Assembly: GCA_036379355.1 (NCBI GenBank)
Contig: DASVGV010000048.1
Location: 1 to 5,736, forward strand
Length of the DNA: 5,736 bases
Reading direction: 5' to 3'
Source: CAJCIY01 sp036379355
GTDB taxonomy: Bacteria > Actinomycetota > Actinomycetes > Mycobacteriales > CAJCIY01
Within the stretch, counting starts at the first letter, position 1; every line of letters begins with the position of its first letter. A model generated the notes under the pieces. The model worked only from the letters and a program-made list of their open reading frames with translations. It did no database searches and was not told where the DNA came from. The translations under genes and the position numbers were made by a program. Below, piece after piece: positions 5,433-5,736 of the stretch.

Positions 5433-5736
5433 CTAGGACAGCGCGCAGGTGCCCTGCCAGCCGCCGGAGAAGTACGGCGGACCCGCGAGCGTTCCGCCGT
5501 CGCTGAGCTGCTGCGGCGGTGCGGTCACCACGCCGTCGTGGCCGGTGAGCTGACCGTTCAGGTCGAAGAATGCGCTCTTCTGGGCCTGCGCCGCGCAGCT
5601 GCGGCGCGGGGCCTCGTGCGGGTCCTCGTTCGCGCTGGTCTCCGCCGGCGGCACGTCGGACGGTGGCGGGGGGTCGGTGCCGTACGACGTGCTGCCGTCC
5701 GGACCCGCATCGAAGATCACGATTGCGGATCCGTCG
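5433..5736 (-). CDS. Unrecognised protein, C-terminal 100 residues only
   Basis: The minus-strand frame is open from the right edge to a TAG at 5433-5435, so this is the 3' end of a longer gene. A GTG at 5720 is in frame, but the frame reads smoothly through it (DGSAIVIFDAGPDGS), so I treat it as internal. I do not recognise the family. A beta-strand-like AIVIFDAG start is followed by a Pro/acidic low-complexity linker (PPPPSDVPPAETSANEDPHEAP), then a compact Gly-rich tail ending SGGWQGTCALS. The tail contains two Cys (SCAAQ and GTC) that could pair, which together with the linker hints at an extracytoplasmic protein; this is inference. No membrane segment is visible in this part. The gene is tandem with the amidase, 45 bases upstream of its start. 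Codon use is like the neighbours, supporting a real gene. Confidence 0.6.
   Translation of the reverse strand, partial: DGSAIVIFDAGPDGSTSYGTDPPPPSDVPPAETSANEDPHEAPRRSCAAQAQKSAFFDLNGQLTGHDGVVTAPPQQLSDGGTLAGPPYFSGGWQGTCALS

Overview
The window is uniformly very GC-rich. Its codons mostly end in G or C, and it uses GTG as well as ATG starts. Together with an F420-type luciferase-like oxidoreductase and a PadR/HAAS gene pair, this points to an actinobacterial chromosome. I cannot name the genus from sequence alone. I see no RNA gene, insertion sequence, CRISPR array, phage gene or long repeat, and no gene-free stretch over about 110 bases.

Layout. Bases 1-995 (+) hold a two-gene unit: the 3' part of a PadR-family repressor gene, then a four-helix membrane protein with an N-terminal HAAS-type domain, joined by an ATGA start/stop overlap. 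After a 66-base convergent gap comes a short-chain dehydrogenase/reductase on the minus strand (1062-1877). A GFA/CENP-V-type zinc protein is divergent from it (1957-2361, +). A 104-base convergent gap leads to a luciferase-like monooxygenase family oxidoreductase on the minus strand (2466-3527). A PaaI-type hotdog thioesterase (3572-3979, +) is divergent from that with only 44 bases between the starts. It converges with an amidase-signature hydrolase (3996-5387, -). The right edge holds the C-terminal 100 residues of an unrecognised minus-strand protein (from 5433), which lies directly upstream of the amidase.

How the genes fit together. The PadR/HAAS pair is a self-contained regulatory and membrane module. 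The rest is a run of single-gene units on alternating strands coding for small-molecule enzymes: two redox enzymes, an acyl-CoA thioesterase and an amidase, plus the zinc protein. That mix is common in actinobacterial accessory catabolic regions, but the sequence does not show a shared substrate. Only the reductase/thioesterase pair is close enough (44-base divergent gap) to suggest shared control.

The most notable details are: an Asn-to-Gln change at the expected catalytic-tetrad position of the SDR, combined with a long Ser-Tyr segment; similar TANNNT-like hexamers placed 6-7 bases before three start codons that lack a Shine-Dalgarno sequence, suggesting leaderless mRNAs; and the unrecognised C-terminal fragment. 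I found nothing that convincingly forms a new biological system.
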